Counted from the first letter of the stretch, positions 24,329-34,231 are shown. The stretch is DNA of 35,022 nt from Bacteroides cellulosilyticus DSM 14838 (GCF_000158035.1 NZ_EQ973495.1:621851-656872); one strand, 5' to 3'. Translations and numbers: made by a program. Notes: generated by a model not told the origin, from the sequence alone.

Positions 24329-27300
24329 ATGAAGTCTCCCCGTATACGACATATCATCTGGTTATTGCTGCTATGGCTCATGCCTGGCAGCTTTGTCGTT
24401 ATGGGACAGAATGTAAATGGGAAGAGTACACAAGAAGCAGAAAATGTACAGGATACAATAGCTCCGCGATATTCCGTTCGCAAGACCGTGCCGGGCACAC
24501 TAAAAGACCTTTCTCCCCACCCTGCCGACCTGCAATCGCCCATGAACCTGCGAACCGAGGCAGAATATGATGCAAAAACAGACAAATACTACATACGCAC
24601 AAAATTAGGGAATACCGAAATCGGTGTACCGATGGTACTGACCCCCGAAGAATATCTGGATTGGACGTTGAAACAATCCATGCAATCTTATTACCGCCAA
24701 AAGAACGGAGAACAAATCGGCAAAGGAAAAGAGGCTTTCGACTTTATGGATATGAAGTTCAACCTTGGTCCGGCAGAGAAGTTGTTTGGTCCCGGTGGGG
24801 TACAGATACGTACACAAGGTAATGCAGAACTCAGCTTCGGCATGACGTACAAAAATGTGAAGAACCCCTCACTTCCGGAAAGTCAACGCAAAACACTCGG
24901 TTTTGACTTTGACGAGAAAATTAATATCAACGTCAATGGAAAAGTAGGTGACAAGGTGAATATGAATATGAACTACAACACCGATGCTACCTTTGATTTT
25001 GACACCAAACGGCTGAAACTGAAATATGAGGGAAAAGAAGATGAGATCATCAAACTGATTGAAGCCGGTAATGTGAGCATGTCCACCAATAACTCACTAA
25101 TACGCGGGGCATCCGCACTGTTCGGTATTCGTACAGACCTGCAATTCGGCAAACTAAAGCTACAAGCTGTTATCAGCCAGCAAGAAAGTGAAGCAAAAAC
25201 AGTGACAAGCCGCGGTGGTGCACAAACCACTACGTTCGACTTCTCCGCAGATAATTACGAAGGAAACCGCCACTTCTTCCTTGCCCATTATTTTCGGGAT
25301 GTCTATGATAAAAATCTGGCACAGCTTCCGAATATCCTTTCAGGAATCACAATTAACCGGATCGAAGTATGGGTAACCAACAAACGAAATAACTATGATA
25401 ATCCGCGAAACATCGTAGCACTAACTGATCTTGGAGAGGCCTTTCACATAGGCAACACTACCGCCTGGAGCGGAGTGGGAAACCCGACCAACCCCAGTTC
25501 AAACGTCAACGCTCCCGCCAATAGTGCCAATAACCTCTATGCGGAAATGCTCAGCCGCTATGCAGCCGCACGCGATATCAGCCAGGTAAGTAATATCATG
25601 AGTACAATCCCCGGATCCGAACCCGGCATGGATTACGAAAAAATAGAAAGTGCCCGTCTGCTCACTTCCTCAGAATACACACTAAACAGCAAACTCGGTT
25701 ATATCTCACTGAAGCAAACCCTTCAACCGGACGAAGTACTGGCAGTCGCTTTTGAGTATACACTCGGTGGACGAAGTTATCAAGTAGGTGAGTTTTCTTC
25801 AGACATCAAGGAAACCGGGCAAAGTTTGTTCGTAAAATTATTGAAGAATACGGCAAATTCCCCGGACGCAGCCTGCTGGGGTCTAATGATGAAGAATGTC
25901 TACAGTCTCAATGCCTACTCTGTGCAAAAAGAAAAATTCCAGTTGAACATCACTTACCAAAGCGATACAACAGGTGTATATCTACGCTACATTCCAGAAG
26001 GAAAGATTGCCAAAACACCCCTGTTGCGTGTCATGAACCTCGACCGCCTCAATAGCCAGAACCAAACAGGTGCGGACGGTTTCTTCGACTTTGTCGAAGG
26101 CTATACGGTGACAGCTTCGGACGGACGTATCTATTTTCCCGTAGTAGAACCTTTCGGCAGCCACCTGCGCAAAGCCATCGGAAACGATGCGCTGGCAGAC
26201 AAATATGTGTTTCAAGAACTGTACGACTCCACTCGCACCGTAGCGCAACAAACAGCAGAAAAGAATAAATTCCGGCTAACAGGTGAATACCGCGCCTCCA
26301 ATGCCAATGAAATACGGTTAGGGGCTATGAATATTCCACAAGGTTCAGTACGTGTGACGGCGGGCGGTATGACACTGGTAGAAAACTCTGACTATACAGT
26401 AGATTACACATTGGGAGTAGTTACCATTCTCAACCAAAGCATCATTGATGCCGGTACAGCCATCAGCGTAAATCTGGAGAGCAATACGCTCTACAGCATG
26501 CAACGCAAAACGATGATGGGACTAAACTTCACCTACGATTTCTCACAGAACTTCTCTTTCGGAGGAAGCATCATGCACCTCAGCGAGAAACCACTGACAA
26601 GCAAAGTTGCAATGGGTGACGAACCACTCTCCAACACGTTGTGGGGAGTGAATGCTTCATGGAAAAAAGAAAGCCAGTGGCTGACAAACATGCTGGACAA
26701 ACTACCGTTTGTCACCGCAACCGCCCCCAGCAGCATCAATCTCGGTGTGGAATTCGCCCATCTCATTCCGGGACATGCCAAAGGACTACAACAAAACGCT
26801 TCGTACATCGACGATTTCGAAAGTACACAAAATGGCATTGACCTTCGTCAGCCCTCATACTGGATGTTGGCAAGCACCCCCTCTCCCCTCTTTCCCGAAG
26901 CAGCCCGCAGCAATGATATCAGTTACGGAAAGAACCGGGCACTGCTGGCGTGGTACCATATTGACGGACTTTTCACCCGCCGTAACTCTTCATTGACACC
27001 TACACACATCAAAAACGACCTAAACCAGCTTAGCAACCACTATGTGCGTGAGGTCTATGAGCAGGAACTGTTTCCAAATAAGGAAACTCCCTACCAGGAA
27101 TCGGCTTCCATGAACGTACTGAACCTAGCCTATTATCCACAGGAACGGGGGCCATACAATCTGGATACAGACCTGAATTCCGACGGTACTCTGAAAAATC
27201 CGGAGAATCGCTGGGGAGGCATGATGCGTAAACTGGATACCAGTGATTTCGAAGCGGCGAACATTGAATACATCTCTTTCTGGTTACTGGATCCATTCAT

Positions 27301-30300
27301 CTACGAAGAAGGCAATATTGAGGGAGGAATAACACGAACAGGTTCGGAAAAGGCAACACGAGCAAATTCCCCCAAAGGTACTCTCTACATAAACCTTGGC
27401 GAAGTATCTGAAGACATCCTCAAAGATGGCAAGAAGTTCTTTGAAAACGGTCTGCCCATTGATGGAGATGCAACAAAGACCGAAGAAACAGTTTGGGGGC
27501 GTGTTCCCCGCGATCGTAGTGTGGTATATGCCTTTGATAATGCAGCCGGCGCACGCCGTAAGCAAGATGTCGGACTGAACGGGCTCTCTACTGAAGACGA
27601 ACGTACCTTCTCCACTTATCAGAAATATCTGGCAGACGTACAGGGCAAAGTGGACGCCTCCACTTACGAGAAATTCTACAACGATCCGGCAGGCGACAAT
27701 TATCATTATTTCCGTGGCTCGGACTATGACCGGGAAGAGCGTAGCATTCTGGAACGCTACAAATACTATAACAATACCGAGGGGAACTCCACCGCGAGTG
27801 AAGACTCTCCGGAACGATACGATATATCTTCAAAGACCGTGCCCGATGTAGAGGATATCAATCAGGACAATACACTGAACGAGACTGAGAAATATTTCCA
27901 ATATCGCATCAACCTGACACCTTCCGACCTGAAAGTAGGACAGAATTACATCACGGATAAACGAACCGCCAGTGTCCGCCTGCGCAACGGACAAACGGAA
28001 GAAGTGACCTGGTATCAGTTCAAAGTTCCCGTACGCAGTGGCGAGGCGGTGGGAAGCATCAAAGACTTCAAGTCCATCCGTTTCATGCGCATGTTCCTGA
28101 CCGGATTTGAGAAACCCATCGTGCTACGTTTTGCAACCTTAGAGTTGGTACGCGGCGAATGGCGCACCTATACTGATGCACTGAATAATACACAACAAGG
28201 CGCCTCTACCACCAGCTCTGCTGCACTGGACGTTTCTGCAGTCAATATCGAAGAAAATGGAGACCGTACTCCGGTGAACTATGTAATGCCTCCGGGCATC
28301 TCCCGTGTCATCGATCCGGGACAACCGCAACTTCGTCAACAGAATGAGCAAGCCATGAGCCTGAAGCTGGAAAAGTTGGCTCCCGGCGATGCACGTGCCG
28401 TCTACAAAAATACCGGTATGGATATGCGACAATACCGCCGGCTGCAAATGTTTGCTCATGCCGAAGCTTTGCCCGATCTCTCCACAGATCCGCAAAATGG
28501 CGAACTTTCCGTATTCATCCGCCTCGGCTCAGATTACCGCAGCAACTATTATGAATACGAAATTCCCCTCACACTCACTCCGCACGGAGAATACAACGGA
28601 AGCACCGTTGCAGGTTGCCTTGCCGTCTGGCCCAAAGACAACAATCTTGACATTGACCTCAGTGTACTCACCAATGTCAAGAAGGCCCGTAATCGCTTGA
28701 AGAATATCTCGAATAGTGGTGTCAGCTATGCAAAAGTGTATTCGGAATACGATCCGGATAAACCCTCCAATAAGATAAGCGTGATTGGTAATCCTTCACT
28801 GGCAGAGGTCAAGACTATGATGATTGGTGTGAGGAACAACTCACGCACCATTAAATCGGCAGAGGTCTGGGTGAACGAACTACGCCTAACCGAATTCAAC
28901 GAAGACGGCGGTTGGGCTGCACAAGGCAATCTCAACTTACAGCTTTCCGATATCGGTAGTATCAACCTGGCCGGTCATGTGGAAACAACCGGTTTCGGTG
29001 GACTGGAACAGAGTGTCAGCGAGCGTCGACTGGACGATTATTATCAGTATAGTTTCACCACTACATTCGATCTGGGACGTTTCTTTCCTAAAAAGGCTAA
29101 ATTGGCCGCTCCTATTTACTTCTCTTACTCCAAAGAGGCCACTACGCCAAAGTACAACCCTTTGGACAAAGATATGCTGCTGGATGATGCGCTGGATGCC
29201 TGTACCACCGATTGGGAACGAGACTCGCTGATGAATATCGCCCGTGAAATTACTACCTACCGCAATTTCAGCCTCAGCAATGCACGACTGGGTATTACAA
29301 GTAAAACCCCCATGCCTTATGATCCGGGGAACTTTACTTTCAGCTATTCCCGTTCCCTCCGCCACAATCAGGGTAGCACCACAGCTTACGAAAACGAAAC
29401 GGACTGGCGCGCTGCAATGACTTATAATTATGCTCCTGTCTATCGCCCGTGGGAACCTTTCAAAGCTATGGAAAGCAAATCTCCATGGATGCGTTTCATC
29501 AAAGAAATCAATCTGAACTGGCTGCCTCAAAGCATCTCATTCAATACCGATATGACGCGTCACTATTATGAACTTCAACTCCGCGACCTGGAGGCATTGA
29601 CTGCCGGAAGCAGTTCCATCGGCAGCGGGGATCTCAGTATCGAAGGCATCCCCATCTCCGTCGCTAAAGAATTTCTATGGAACCGTGACTTTGCCCTGCG
29701 CTGGGACCCTACAAAAAACCTAAAACTGAACTTTACCTCTGCTACCCACGCCGAGATTGAAGAACCTTACGGTGTAGTAAATAAAGACCTTTACCCCGAT
29801 GAATACTCAGCCTGGAAAGATACAGTACGCCGCAGCCTGCTCTCACTCGGCCGCCCTATTGATTTCCAGCAGACATTCAATGCCACTTATAAGCTCCCAT
29901 TCGACAAGTTCCCCGCTACCGACTGGGTCAGCGCTGACCTTCGTTTCGCCTCTTCTTACAACTGGGACCGGGGTGTTTCCCTTTCCGATGGCATAGAGAT
30001 GGGCAATACTGTCAGCAATCAGCGCAGCATCGACGTAAACTCGCGTTTCAATCTCGAAGCACTCTATAACAAGGTGCCTTATTTAAAGAAAGTAAACCGC
30101 CGCTTTTCTGCTTCCTATCGCAAACCCGCCTCACCCAAAGAACAAAAGCCCCGTCGCTTCGACAAGGAAGTACAATTGCGTACAGACACTACAGTTACCA
30201 TTCAACACGGTATGAACTCCCGTCGTCCCAAAGTCACCGCTCTCACAGTGGACGGACGTCGCTATCCCGTACGTTATAAAGTTATAAATGCTAATTCACT

Positions 30301-31795
30301 ACGTATTGATACGCAGGACACGGCACGCATAAAGCTCACTGTAATCCCCGGTCCCGATCCAGAAGATGGTTGGTGGTATAAATTCGGCCAGCATGCTACC
30401 CGCATTGCCATGAGCGTACGCAATTTCAGCTTTACCTACAAAAATACGTATGCCATGACCCTTCCCGGTTTCCGTCCTGAAGTCGGTGACATGTTCGGCC
30501 AGAAGAAACACGGAGGCTTCCTTGCTCCGGGAATGGACTTTGCATTCGGTTTCACCGGAGACGACTATATCGACCGTGCCTTGCAAAACGACTGGCTCAT
30601 CTGCAGCGACTCCGTTGTCAGCCCTGCCAGCAGCAATGCCCTTGAAGATCTTCAATTGCGTATCTCCCTTGAACCGATACGCGACCTCAAAATAGACCTT
30701 ACCGCCAATCGTACCCGAAACCGCAGCCGCGAAATACAATATATGTTCGAAGGTATGCCAGATACCCGCAGTGGTAACTTCTCCATGAGTATCATTTCTA
30801 TCGGTAGTGCTTTCGAACGCCCCAGCGCCGGTGACGGTTACCATTCCGGTACATTCGAACGTTTCCGCCGCAACCTTGACGTCATCCGTGACCGTGTGGA
30901 ATCCCAATTCCTCGGTGCACAGTATCCGCAAGGCAGCACTCTTGCCGGAAAGACATTCGATCCGGCAAACGGCACAATCAGCAAGCACTCACCGGATGTC
31001 ATGATCCCTGCCTTCCTCGCCGCCTACACCGGAAAGAGCGCTCGGAACTCCGCTCTCGACTTCTTTCCCAGCCTGTTCTCCATGATGCCGAACTGGCGTA
31101 TCACCTACACAGGACTTACCAAGATAGCCTGGTTCAAAAAGAACTTCCGCAGTGTCAATCTGAATCATGCCTATCGCAGCACCTACAGCGTCGGCAGCTA
31201 CAACACTTTCCAGAGTTTCATGAGCTATATGGGGGATATAGGCTTTGTAGAAGATGTGCAATCAGGAAATCCTATCCCTTCATCGCGCTTCGACATCAGC
31301 ATGGTATCCATTAATGAGCAATTCTCCCCCCTTATCGGTATGGATGCCACCCTCAAAAACGGACTTACCGCCAAAGTGGAATATAAAACCAGCCGTATAT
31401 TAAATCTCAGTATGAGTGCTTGTCAGCTGGTAGAAACCGCTTCCCGCGATTTCGTTATCGGTTTGGGATATAAGATTGTAAACTTCAATTTATTCAGTGG
31501 CCGGAATGTAAAAGACAGCAAGAATCGTGTCAGCCATGACCTTGCTCTCCGTGCAGATATTTCATTCCGCAACCAATCCGCCCTCTGCCGGGACATCCAG
31601 CAAGGTTTTGCACAAGCTACCAATGGCAACAAAGCTCTGAAAATATCATGTTCAGCAGACTACACCCTGAGTCGCTTGTTAACCCTGCGCCTCTACTATG
31701 ACCGCCAACAGAATACTCCGTTAGTGTCCTCTAGCTCATATCCGGTAGTCAGTGCCGACTTTGGTTTCAGCATGAAATTCTCTCTCACGCGGTAA
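24329..31795 (+). CDS. sprA: SprA-type giant outer-membrane protein (type IX secretion translocon homologue)
   Basis: 2488 residues, one fifth of the window. The N-terminal signal peptide (HIIWLLLLWLMPGSFVVMGQ) lacks a lipobox. In gliding Bacteroidota, SprA (Sov in Porphyromonas) is the 36-strand barrel through which type IX cargo leaves. Here a periplasm-facing N-terminal region (VQIRTQGNAELSFGMTYKNV, then VNGKVGDKVNMNMNYNTDAT and RLKLKYEGKEDEIIKLIEAG) is followed by long runs of alternating polar and hydrophobic barrel strands, ending FGFSMKFSLTR. Length and the N-terminal motif fit the family well. No type IX partner (gldK-N, porV) is in the window, and I recall that many Bacteroides keep sprA without a full system, so its cargo and role are uncertain. 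It follows the frameshifted ruvA. Confidence 0.92.
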   Translation: MKSPRIRHIIWLLLLWLMPGSFVVMGQNVNGKSTQEAENVQDTIAPRYSVRKTVPGTLKDLSPHPADLQSPMNLRTEAEYDAKTDKYYIRTKLGNTEIGVPMVLTPEEYLDWTLKQSMQSYYRQKNGEQIGKGKEAFDFMDMKFNLGPAEKLFGPGGVQIRTQGNAELSFGMTYKNVKNPSLPESQRKTLGFDFDEKININVNGKVGDKVNMNMNYNTDATFDFDTKRLKLKYEGKEDEIIKLIEAGNVSMSTNNSLIRGASALFGIRTDLQFGKLKLQAVISQQESEAKTVTSRGGAQTTTFDFSADNYEGNRHFFLAHYFRDVYDKNLAQLPNILSGITINRIEVWVTNKRNNYDNPRNIVALTDLGEAFHIGNTTAWSGVGNPTNPSSNVNAPANSANNLYAEMLSRYAAARDISQVSNIMSTIPGSEPGMDYEKIESARLLTSSEYTLNSKLGYISLKQTLQPDEVLAVAFEYTLGGRSYQVGEFSSDIKETGQSLFVKLLKNTANSPDAACWGLMMKNVYSLNAYSVQKEKFQLNITYQSDTTGVYLRYIPEGKIAKTPLLRVMNLDRLNSQNQTGADGFFDFVEGYTVTASDGRIYFPVVEPFGSHLRKAIGNDALADKYVFQELYDSTRTVAQQTAEKNKFRLTGEYRASNANEIRLGAMNIPQGSVRVTAGGMTLVENSDYTVDYTLGVVTILNQSIIDAGTAISVNLESNTLYSMQRKTMMGLNFTYDFSQNFSFGGSIMHLSEKPLTSKVAMGDEPLSNTLWGVNASWKKESQWLTNMLDKLPFVTATAPSSINLGVEFAHLIPGHAKGLQQNASYIDDFESTQNGIDLRQPSYWMLASTPSPLFPEAARSNDISYGKNRALLAWYHIDGLFTRRNSSLTPTHIKNDLNQLSNHYVREVYEQELFPNKETPYQESASMNVLNLAYYPQERGPYNLDTDLNSDGTLKNPENRWGGMMRKLDTSDFEAANIEYISFWLLDPFIYEEGNIEGGITRTGSEKATRANSPKGTLYINLGEVSEDILKDGKKFFENGLPIDGDATKTEETVWGRVPRDRSVVYAFDNAAGARRKQDVGLNGLSTEDERTFSTYQKYLADVQGKVDASTYEKFYNDPAGDNYHYFRGSDYDREERSILERYKYYNNTEGNSTASEDSPERYDISSKTVPDVEDINQDNTLNETEKYFQYRINLTPSDLKVGQNYITDKRTASVRLRNGQTEEVTWYQFKVPVRSGEAVGSIKDFKSIRFMRMFLTGFEKPIVLRFATLELVRGEWRTYTDALNNTQQGASTTSSAALDVSAVNIEENGDRTPVNYVMPPGISRVIDPGQPQLRQQNEQAMSLKLEKLAPGDARAVYKNTGMDMRQYRRLQMFAHAEALPDLSTDPQNGELSVFIRLGSDYRSNYYEYEIPLTLTPHGEYNGSTVAGCLAVWPKDNNLDIDLSVLTNVKKARNRLKNISNSGVSYAKVYSEYDPDKPSNKISVIGNPSLAEVKTMMIGVRNNSRTIKSAEVWVNELRLTEFNEDGGWAAQGNLNLQLSDIGSINLAGHVETTGFGGLEQSVSERRLDDYYQYSFTTTFDLGRFFPKKAKLAAPIYFSYSKEATTPKYNPLDKDMLLDDALDACTTDWERDSLMNIAREITTYRNFSLSNARLGITSKTPMPYDPGNFTFSYSRSLRHNQGSTTAYENETDWRAAMTYNYAPVYRPWEPFKAMESKSPWMRFIKEINLNWLPQSISFNTDMTRHYYELQLRDLEALTAGSSSIGSGDLSIEGIPISVAKEFLWNRDFALRWDPTKNLKLNFTSATHAEIEEPYGVVNKDLYPDEYSAWKDTVRRSLLSLGRPIDFQQTFNATYKLPFDKFPATDWVSADLRFASSYNWDRGVSLSDGIEMGNTVSNQRSIDVNSRFNLEALYNKVPYLKKVNRRFSASYRKPASPKEQKPRRFDKEVQLRTDTTVTIQHGMNSRRPKVTALTVDGRRYPVRYKVINANSLRIDTQDTARIKLTVIPGPDPEDGWWYKFGQHATRIAMSVRNFSFTYKNTYAMTLPGFRPEVGDMFGQKKHGGFLAPGMDFAFGFTGDDYIDRALQNDWLICSDSVVSPASSNALEDLQLRISLEPIRDLKIDLTANRTRNRSREIQYMFEGMPDTRSGNFSMSIISIGSAFERPSAGDGYHSGTFERFRRNLDVIRDRVESQFLGAQYPQGSTLAGKTFDPANGTISKHSPDVMIPAFLAAYTGKSARNSALDFFPSLFSMMPNWRITYTGLTKIAWFKKNFRSVNLNHAYRSTYSVGSYNTFQSFMSYMGDIGFVEDVQSGNPIPSSRFDISMVSINEQFSPLIGMDATLKNGLTAKVEYKTSRILNLSMSACQLVETASRDFVIGLGYKIVNFNLFSGRNVKDSKNRVSHDLALRADISFRNQSALCRDIQQGFAQATNGNKALKISCSADYTLSRLLTLRLYYDRQQNTPLVSSSSYPVVSADFGFSMKFSLTR

Positions 31796-31834
31796 ATATA
31801 CTCGACTATTAAGGAGCAATTCAAGGGAAAGTCC

Positions 31835-31843
31835 TATCTTTGT
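31835..31843 (+). promoter_or_regulatory. -7 element for the DUF3843-like gene
   Basis: TATCTTTGT matches TAnnTTTG and is 20 bases before the ATG at 31863. The -33 region is not clear. Confidence 0.6.
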
Positions 31844-31862
31844 GAGATAAACAACAAGCAAT

Positions 31863-32864
31863 ATGAAACAAGCAAGAATTTACATGAAGCGTTGGTTAGG
31901 AATTAACGAACGCAGTAAACAGCTCTCGACCGACACCTGGTATTTGAACTTTGCCAATCAACTACTATCTTTGATCGATGAATCCCCTTTATACAGTAAA
32001 AAGTTTGAAGCAGAGAAAGTAGATGCTGCCCTTTCATTGGCTATTTATCTGCAAGACGCCATCGCCCAGTCCGGTGGTTGGAAAGAGTTTTCCAATGCCT
32101 ATTACGGATTGTACAAGTCCTATCTTCCTTTCTATACGCTGACCGACGAGTATCTTCCCGACGAAATCAATGTAGAGGATATCTCATTCATTCAGTGGAC
32201 GCTCCTCTCCCGCTATGCCATCTTCGAAGAGGACGAAGTTATTATCCAGAATCCTCATGATTCTGACCTGATAGAATTCAGCCAAAAGGTATATGATGTG
32301 ATGGATACCGCCTTTGAAGAAGCTCCCATCTGCGATGAGCCGTCTTCTCCCATTTGGGTAATGGGACTTGATTTACTGGAAATGCCATTAGTACCACTTC
32401 CCGAAATCACTCCCGGAATGACACTTAAAAAAGATGTGGAGAACTGCTTGTCATACAGCAAAGGAGAACCACTACTTTATTTTACCACCTACGATGAATT
32501 ACGCCGTTTCTTTGTGGAAGAACTAAAATGGGAAGATAAAAATGAAAGTCTGTTACCAGAATTAAGAGATGAAAGAAACTTTGTGATCTATGCTAATGCC
32601 AAAGGTATGCTGATAGCCTCTAATGTTTCTTATTGCTTCTGCGATCCACGCAATCCGACTTATAATGCAGAAAAGGCAGCTGCCAAAGGATACAAATTAT
32701 TCACTTATCCGGGTACCTGCCCCTTTGATCTCCTGAAGTATGGTATGGCAAAAGGGCTGCTTCCTGATATGCAACTTCCCTTCCCTGGTGGAAAAGAAGT
32801 ATTGCACGATAATTGGGACTTCATTGCACGATATTTCTTGTGTGAATATTACGAAGGAGAGTGA
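31863..32864 (+). CDS. DUF3843-like hypothetical protein
   Basis: 333 residues, acidic, without signal peptide or membrane helix. It starts MKQARIYMKRWLGINERSKQ, then TWYLNFANQLLSLIDESPLY; YLQDAIAQSGGWKEFSNAYY is another helix-rich part. The C-terminal part has VIYANAKGMLIASNVSYCFC, DPRNPTYNAEKAAAKGYKLF and AKGLLPDMQLPFPGGKEVLH. The IYxKRWLxxxxxxK start and overall length are as I remember the Bacteroidales family DUF3843, which has no assigned function. It is monocistronic and convergent with the M24 peptidase, with a large heptamer hairpin between them. Confidence 0.72.
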   Translation: MKQARIYMKRWLGINERSKQLSTDTWYLNFANQLLSLIDESPLYSKKFEAEKVDAALSLAIYLQDAIAQSGGWKEFSNAYYGLYKSYLPFYTLTDEYLPDEINVEDISFIQWTLLSRYAIFEEDEVIIQNPHDSDLIEFSQKVYDVMDTAFEEAPICDEPSSPIWVMGLDLLEMPLVPLPEITPGMTLKKDVENCLSYSKGEPLLYFTTYDELRRFFVEELKWEDKNESLLPELRDERNFVIYANAKGMLIASNVSYCFCDPRNPTYNAEKAAAKGYKLFTYPGTCPFDLLKYGMAKGLLPDMQLPFPGGKEVLHDNWDFIARYFLCEYYEGE

Positions 32865-32869
32865 AAATA

Positions 32870-32936
32870 AGTGATTAGTTGTTAGTGATAAATTGTAAGC
32901 ATAACATTAATCACTTATCACTAACAACTAATCATT
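32870..32936. repeat. Heptamer word array, AGTGATT forward then AATCACT inverted
   Basis: Left: AGTGATT 32870, AGTTGTT 32877, AGTGATA 32884. Right: AATCACT 32909, TATCACT 32916, AACAACT 32923, AATCATT 32930. Bases 32871-32891 and 32915-32935 form a 21-bp stem with one G.U pair and a 23-base loop. It begins 6 bases after one gene's stop and ends 5 bases before the convergent one's stop, so it probably also acts as a bidirectional terminator. Confidence 0.9.
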
Positions 32937-32940
32937 ATTT

Positions 32941-34101
32941 CTACATTTCTATAATCTCTTCCTTGCACAGTGTCAACTTCTCTACCCCGTCTGCCGTCAC
33001 TACCCATGAGTTTTCAATACCCAGGGGGCCGACACCCGGCAATACGATTTTGGGTTCGAGGGCAAATACCATACCCGGTTCTAATTCCTGCTTCATACGC
33101 GGAGCCAGTACAGGAGCTTCGTTGATTTCCAAGCCAATGCCATGACCAATAAATTTCGCCTTCTGTCCTACTCCCATAAAGTAATCGGCAAATCCGGCTT
33201 TCGTTACGATATCAATAGCTGTATTATAGAGATCTTCGCAAACAGCACCCGGTTTTGCCTTTTCAATCACAGCTGCCTGTACATCCAGACATGTTTGATG
33301 CGCAGCATAAGCCTTCTCCGGTAACTTACCGATAGAGAATACTCGGCTCATATCACCCATGTATCCATAGAAGTTTCCACCCATATCAACCATAAAACTC
33401 TGACCGGGTTGCAACAGTGCACCATTTGCACCGATAGGTATAGACGGATCAAGTCCTTCACCACCTAAAGCAAAGTCATAAGGTGCAGGAGCAGTGGCAT
33501 TATCTCCCGCCAGCAAGCTACCCATAAATATCTCCATACTCTGACCAAATGTACGGAAAATACCCAGACAACCTTCCAAACGCATCAAGCGTTCTATTTC
33601 AATAGACAACTGACGATCTGTCATTCCCGGTCGATACACAGAAGGAATCTGTTCATAAGCCTTCGTATGAGCAATACCCGAACGACGGAACATTTCAATT
33701 TCAATATTTGTCTTTACACTACGTGCCTTACGGATCAGGGGAGTACCATTCACAACAGTAGTTTCTGGGAAGCAAGCTGCCAGACGGGTATACTCCGTAT
33801 AAGAGAGTTCGTCTCCCTCCAACATCAATTTCGCAGGCAAAGGTAGACCGCACTCTTTCAATAAATCGGGCAATTGTTCCGGCTTACGGATAGAATGTAT
33901 ATGTTCTCCTTCAATATTATTAGGACGTTTGATAAATAAGCGTGCCGGAGCATTCAATGGTAAATACAGATAGCCGCTGACAACGCGTCCGTACGTATAA
34001 ATCAAGTTTACATTGCAAGTGATAAGAGCGGCATCAATCTCTTGTTGAGCCATCAAGACACGTATCTTATCGCGTCTTAATTTTAGTTCCGGTTGTAACA
34101 T
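32941..34101 (-). CDS. M24 family Xaa-Pro peptidase
   Basis: 386 residues, cytoplasmic. A creatinase-like N-terminal domain (about 1-130) is followed by a pita-bread metallopeptidase domain. All five metal ligands are present: D239 and D250 (MVDMGGNFYGYMGDMSR), H320 (IGHGIGLEINE), E349 (FALEPKIV) and E363 (GIENSWVV). It probably releases N-terminal residues preceding proline from peptides. Xaa-Pro aminopeptidase versus dipeptidase cannot be decided from sequence. The minus-strand -7 TACCTTTGC (reverse complement of 34130-34138) lies upstream, next to a heptamer array. A peptidase beside an NAD-type glutamate dehydrogenase suits amino-acid catabolism, but they have separate signals. Confidence 0.92.
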   Translation of the reverse strand: MLQPELKLRRDKIRVLMAQQEIDAALITCNVNLIYTYGRVVSGYLYLPLNAPARLFIKRPNNIEGEHIHSIRKPEQLPDLLKECGLPLPAKLMLEGDELSYTEYTRLAACFPETTVVNGTPLIRKARSVKTNIEIEMFRRSGIAHTKAYEQIPSVYRPGMTDRQLSIEIERLMRLEGCLGIFRTFGQSMEIFMGSLLAGDNATAPAPYDFALGGEGLDPSIPIGANGALLQPGQSFMVDMGGNFYGYMGDMSRVFSIGKLPEKAYAAHQTCLDVQAAVIEKAKPGAVCEDLYNTAIDIVTKAGFADYFMGVGQKAKFIGHGIGLEINEAPVLAPRMKQELEPGMVFALEPKIVLPGVGPLGIENSWVVTADGVEKLTLCKEEIIEM

Positions 34102-34129
34102 CTCTTTGTTATTTAATGATTTTCCGGGT

Positions 34130-34138
34130 GCAAAGGTA
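34130..34138 (-). promoter_or_regulatory. -7 element for the M24 peptidase gene
   Basis: The reverse complement reads TACCTTTGC, an exact TAnnTTTG match 29 bases before the ATG. The expected -33 position (about 34158-34162) falls inside the GTATTAA heptamer array. Confidence 0.7.
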
Positions 34139-34147
34139 ATAATTTTG

Positions 34148-34182
34148 GTATTAAGTACGAGGTATTAAGTATTAAGTTTGAC
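34148..34182. repeat. Heptamer word array, GTATTAA
   Basis: GTATTAA 34148, GTACGAG 34155, GTATTAA 34162, GTATTAA 34169, GTTTGAC 34176: five cells in exact 7-base phase, three of them identical. It covers the -33 position of the M24 peptidase promoter. Confidence 0.75.
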
Positions 34183-34231
34183 TGATAGTTGCGCTGTAGA
34201 AGTGAATATACCTAATTGTTGGTATGCCTAT

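Noticed and set aside
30299..30988. Long open frame on the minus strand inside sprA (229 codons)
   Set aside because: It is a shadow of the sprA frame with low-complexity Ala/Val/Glu/Thr composition and no promoter.
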